A DNA stretch of 64,000 nucleotides from Rotaria macrura. Lineage: Eukaryota; Rotifera; Eurotatoria; Philodinida; Philodinidae. Below are positions 60,743-64,000 of the stretch, piece after piece. Position numbers and translations under genes: made by a program. Where the stretch lies: NCBI GenBank assembly GCA_900239685.1, contig OENT01000226.1, positions 93,103-157,102 of the forward strand, given 5' to 3'. A model generated the notes under the pieces. The model searched no databases. It saw nothing but the letters and a program-made list of their open reading frames with translations, and was not told the origin of the DNA. Each line of letters begins with the position of its first letter. Positions within the stretch are counted from its first letter, which is position 1.

Positions 60743-61319
60743 ATGGTTGGATTGCGTGATTCCCCGGAGAAAGATTCCATTTTAGTAGCTGCAGGTTGTC
60801 TTACAGTATTTTTGCTGTTTCCATGCATTGTATTGGGTTCGGTCGCTGCCTCTTGTTATGTCAAAAATCGAAACTCTCGAAATGAATGTAACAATACATC
60901 GTGTCTTCTATTGAATTATACTTTACATGAGCATGAATGTAAAAATACCGTAAATGGCTTCACAACTCATTGGTACATTTGTTACGATGAAACATTTTAT
61001 GTTTCATATCCTATATTTAACCAATCTAATATTACGAGTGTCTTCTACAGTGCTAACAACAATGTCGCGCATAAACAGACACAAGTATGGTTTTACTTTG
61101 TTTTTGAGGGATGATCCCTATATCTGTTTTCTATTCCACTTTGATTAGATTGGTGAGAAATACATCTGCTACTATAAAATATCGGATGTTACTTCATTCA
61201 TGTGGGAACTTCCAGATGCGCAATGGTTTTTTATCGTAATGTGTGTTGCTTTTGGGCTATTTGGCGTCACTCTCACATTAATCATTGGTGGCTTATTGTG
61301 TTCGATAGTGAGAAAATAG
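60743..61319 (+). CDS. Two-helix membrane protein, unknown family
   Basis: Exons 60743-61084 and 61149-61319 (64-nt intron, phase 0) encode 170 aa. A short polar N-terminus (DSPEKD) precedes helix one, ILVAAGCLTVFLLFPCIVLG. Next is a ~90-residue loop rich in Cys and N-glycosylation motifs (NNTS, NYT, NQSN), then helix two, FFIVMCVAFGLFGVTLTLII, and a short basic tail SIVRK. The two termini would face the cytosol and the loop the outside or lumen, a layout like small tetraspan-minus or accessory subunits, but no family is recognised. The upstream part of the longer open frame overlaps the TIR element and is not taken as coding. Confidence 0.65.
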
Positions 61320-61610
61320 ACTTTAGATGTTCCTGTTTGTCAAATATAGGAGTTTTTCTCAAGAATACTTATATAGTAAGAGAAACGAACACTTTAATTA
61401 GAATCAATATACGAGTTGAATTTGAATTGCACTGCTTGACTTTCATTTATTATGCTTAATGTATTGGAATAATATTTTCTTTTTATGATATCTTTTGTCA
61501 ATAATAAATCTCATGATGATGTTTTGTTTCATGACTATCTGCAGCATCGGTTGAATTACGTGTCATCAAACACTTTAATTAGAGACCTGCGGGGAGAAGG
61601 GAACTCCATT

Positions 61611-61820
61611 GGAGTCGGAGTCGGAGTTGCAGTCGGAGTCGGAGTTGCAGTCGGAGTCGGAGTCGGAGTTGCAGTCGGAGTCGGAGTTGCAGTCGGAGTC
61701 GGAGTCGGAGTTGCAGTCGGAGTCGGAGTTGCAGTCGGAGTCGGAGTCGGAGTCGGAGTTGGAGTCGGACTAGGACTAGGACTCGGACTGGGAGTTGCAA
61801 TTGGAGTCGGAGTTGGAATT
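61611..61820. repeat. Hexanucleotide satellite with 42-bp higher-order unit
   Basis: Thirty-five hexamers of the type GGAGTC, GGAGTT and GCAGTC. The first 21 form three identical 42-bp units (61611-61652, 61653-61694, 61695-61736), each a four-hexamer plus a three-hexamer block. From 61737 on the array decays through GGACTA/GGACTC variants. It is open in several frames; coding is unlikely. Confidence 0.95.
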
Positions 61821-61970
61821 GGAGAAATAAAATTTTTGTGGAATCGTAGTAGTGACTGAAAACGTTTTGGGAGTCGGATTCGGTTTGCAGAATAGAAAAA
61901 ATTGACTCTGCAAGTTTCTAACTTTAATCGGTATTAAACATCGATTTCAGAGTGTTTCATGTGTGCGTAT

Positions 61971-63119
61971 CAGAGACCGAAAACGAATCGAATTGTCGAA
62001 TGATTCGATTCGATTCGACTCAACCCGAATCGAATCGAATCCGAAGTGCATATTCGGTTTCACTTCCGAATCGCAGCACTGAGTGTCATTTTCAAATATT
62101 TTTCTCCTTATGTGTCGTGCCGTTGCAACACCTTGCAGAAATACTACCATCGTGTAGCAGTTTATCACTGCTAGACAAATTGTCATGCAAAGAAGTTCGA
62201 ATTTCGACCTCTCGATAGGGAAAAAATCTCTTTATTAGCTCACTCGAAACTAACAGTGATTGATTTTTCTATTTCCCCTATATTTTGTCTTTATTTCATC
62301 GCAATTTTTTTCTGTATAGATCGAATATTGTTCAGCTGCCTGCACGTGCCCTTGCAGTTTCTTTCTGATAGAATCAATGGGTGAAATTTGAGATTTTATT
62401 GCTTTTGAAATGCCATATGTATACTAAATAGTTCAGAGTAATTCTGTGGAACCCAAATGCAAGACAACAGCTCCCACAGTGGCTAGTATTTTTGAAAACT
62501 TTAGAGAAAATCATTGGGATCCTACAAAATTGAAAGTAAGCTGCAAAAGCCTAAAAGATCTCAGTTCTAGTTCAAATCATTTCAAAAAGTAACCCATAAA
62601 TAAAAAATCTCTGGTATTGACACCAAAACCTTTTCAACAACCGGAAAATCTCAGCATTGTCAGAAAATTCAACGAAATGCAGGTACAAGTGGAACAGAAG
62701 TCCAGTTTGGAAAATAGACAAGATATTTCTTTCCCTTGATTAGAATCTTTAGATGCACCCGTCCTCAATCCCTCTTTTGTTATGAAATTACTTTTTCTTG
62801 TGGAATCTGTTTTTATATTATGATTATTCTGCGCGAAACAACCTCAAAAGCGAAAGAAAAGAATACGGTCCATCGAGGCAGATGAAGCTAGCTTATCGTG
62901 GCCGCGCACACGCTCTATGAACAATGATGTAATCTTCTATTATGCATGAGTCGAATGGGGTCGAATCGAATCGAATCGAATCGGGCAAAAACTCAGCCGA
63001 ATCGAATCGGATCGAATTGAGATTTCGAAAAAGTAGGTCGAATCGAATCGAATCGATTACAGAAATCAACCGAATCGAATCGAATCGAATTGAGATTTTT
63101 CTATTCGTTTCGGTCTCTG
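61971..63119. mobile_element. hAT-like non-autonomous element with TCGAA pentamer ends
   Basis: An 1149-bp unit. Inverted ends begin CAGAGACCGAAA(A)CGAAT, a start that fits the hAT end consensus YARNG. The flanks are GTGCGTAT and CTGCGTAT, an 8-bp target-site duplication with one mismatch, the length hAT elements make. Both subterminal regions consist of TCGAA/GAATC pentamer arrays (61985-62045; 62955-62985, 63035-63095). The middle (~62100-62940) has no transposase. Confidence 0.8.
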
Positions 63120-63275
63120 CTGCGTATGCCTTCGAATGAAAGCTATAGGATACCTCTACACAAACTCACACAATACGTTCTATACCTTTTTATTTCTTTC
63201 CCTATTGTTCTCCACTTGAATAGAAGGAAAAAAGCGATATTATTACGATGCGCGATAGAAGACGCAACATACAAT

Positions 63276-63413
63276 ATGGCAAGTATTGATTGTGTAAGAG
63301 GATGCTTTTATTCACCGTTTTCTAATCCATTTCAACAGTCACCTACGAATTCCGAGTCAACTATACCTTCTGATAATCGTCAGATAAAACAGAAAGAACC
63401 AGCTTTAAATTAA
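63276..63413 (+). CDS. Possible 45-aa exon or small protein
   Basis: The open frame from the ATG at 63276 gives a polar Ser/Pro/Asn-rich peptide (SPFSNPFQQSPTNSEST) whose composition resembles the tails of other proteins here. It could be a last exon of a gene interrupted by the adjacent hAT-like element. No family match. Confidence 0.22.
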   Translation: MASIDCVRGCFYSPFSNPFQQSPTNSESTIPSDNRQIKQKEPALN

Positions 63414-64000
63414 AAATCAATCAATATACAGTGAAACGAAAACTTAATGATTGAAATGTGTTAATAACTAATCAACGAATCCTAATGATTGAATATAATT
63501 GAAATTTTGAAAAACCTACTTAGTACGTTGATTATTTCGTTTAGTGCAAAAGATATCATGGCACATCAAATGTTCAGTGTTATTTATTTATATGTTCAAA
63601 ATATAGTACTTAATATTCGGCAAATATCGAACGAATAAATCAGGAGTCAAAAACTTTGGATCGGAGATCAATTGAAATTTCGACAATATGCGTTATTCGG
63701 AATAAAGTTGAATAGTGATCTGTTTTGATTTTCACATTAGAATATTGAAAATAGAATCAAACTATTGAGCATGTTCTACAAAGTTTGATGACTATCTATG
63801 TACTGTATGTTATCATGGTCCTAATCGTATATATTTCTACTCTTAAGAGAGGGTCCACGAGAAAATCGACCAAATTACAAGCATTGCGTCACACGAAAAA
63901 AATTAGATTTCTGAATAAGGCAAACCATTCGAAAGCCCGTACAAACTTATGGTTGAATCCAAATTTTTAGCTCTTTCTAACGTTCTTATCAAGAGTTATT
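63414..64000. other. Right edge, nothing recognised
   Basis: 587 bp AT-rich. A basic 61-codon frame at 63785-63970 with a hydrophobic start is unrecognised. Confidence 0.45.

Noticed and set aside
61485..61859. 124-codon frame rich in VGVGVAVG
   Set aside because: It is the translation of the hexamer satellite; the minus strand is equally open as LRLQLR, so coding is not supported.
61985..63095. CRISPR-like regular spacing of TCGAA repeats
   Set aside because: The units are contiguous pentamers without spacers, in a eukaryotic context; it is a satellite-like element end.

Overview
The window looks like eukaryotic nuclear DNA from a bdelloid rotifer (Rotaria/Adineta-like). The reasons are: AT-rich sequence; GT-AG introns mostly 49-82 nt with a second class of 0.4-1.8 kb; animal genes (SETDB1, MED6, adrenodoxin reductase, eIF5, RSBN1, CD38-like, rhodopsin-like GPCR); an intronless metalloprotease-lectin gene of a type found mainly in bacteria, fungi and plants; and many decayed transposons. 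The organism call is inference; no barcode gene is present. Most gene models were rebuilt by joining exons by hand, checking splice phase and family alignment.

Left part (1-24.7 kb, minus strand). A CD38/ADP-ribosyl cyclase gene is cut by the left edge. Then five same-strand genes, read from high to low coordinate, lie close together: RSBN1 (candidate H4K20 demethylase), SETDB1 (H3K9 methyltransferase with Tudor, MBD and bifurcated SET), MED6, FDXR and MALSU1. Spacers are about 480, 208, 544 and 128 bp. The four downstream genes each have a 3' splice-acceptor-like signal 0-8 nt before the ATG, as expected for an operon resolved by spliced-leader trans-splicing, which bdelloids are known to have.

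Middle (24.7-37 kb). A two-exon gene for a membrane-anchored chromodomain protein (+), an intronless BSP-type metalloprotease with a C-terminal ricin-B-type lectin (-), a long imperfect hairpin repeat, a cluster of GTACTTTG motifs, and an eight-exon eIF5 gene (-) with an altered GAP residue.

Right part (37-64 kb). Mobile-element territory with scattered genes. Four 0.9-1.4 kb elements each have terminal inverted repeats and clusters of their own CG-containing near-palindromic motif at both ends. There is also a 239-bp MITE, a decayed non-LTR retrotransposon that stops at the start of its RT region beside a telomere-like G-rich tract, and a nuclease-like pseudogene. Host genes here are a seven-helix protein gene with one in-frame stop, a two-exon PLAC8 gene, an intronless rhodopsin-like receptor, and a two-exon two-helix membrane protein of unknown family. 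A three-copy 42-bp higher-order hexamer satellite lies near the right end.

The chromatin genes (SETDB1, RSBN1, chromodomain protein) beside abundant silenced-looking repeats fit the published picture of bdelloid repeat silencing, in which amplified SETDB1 variants read N4-methylcytosine; whether this copy does so cannot be told from sequence alone.
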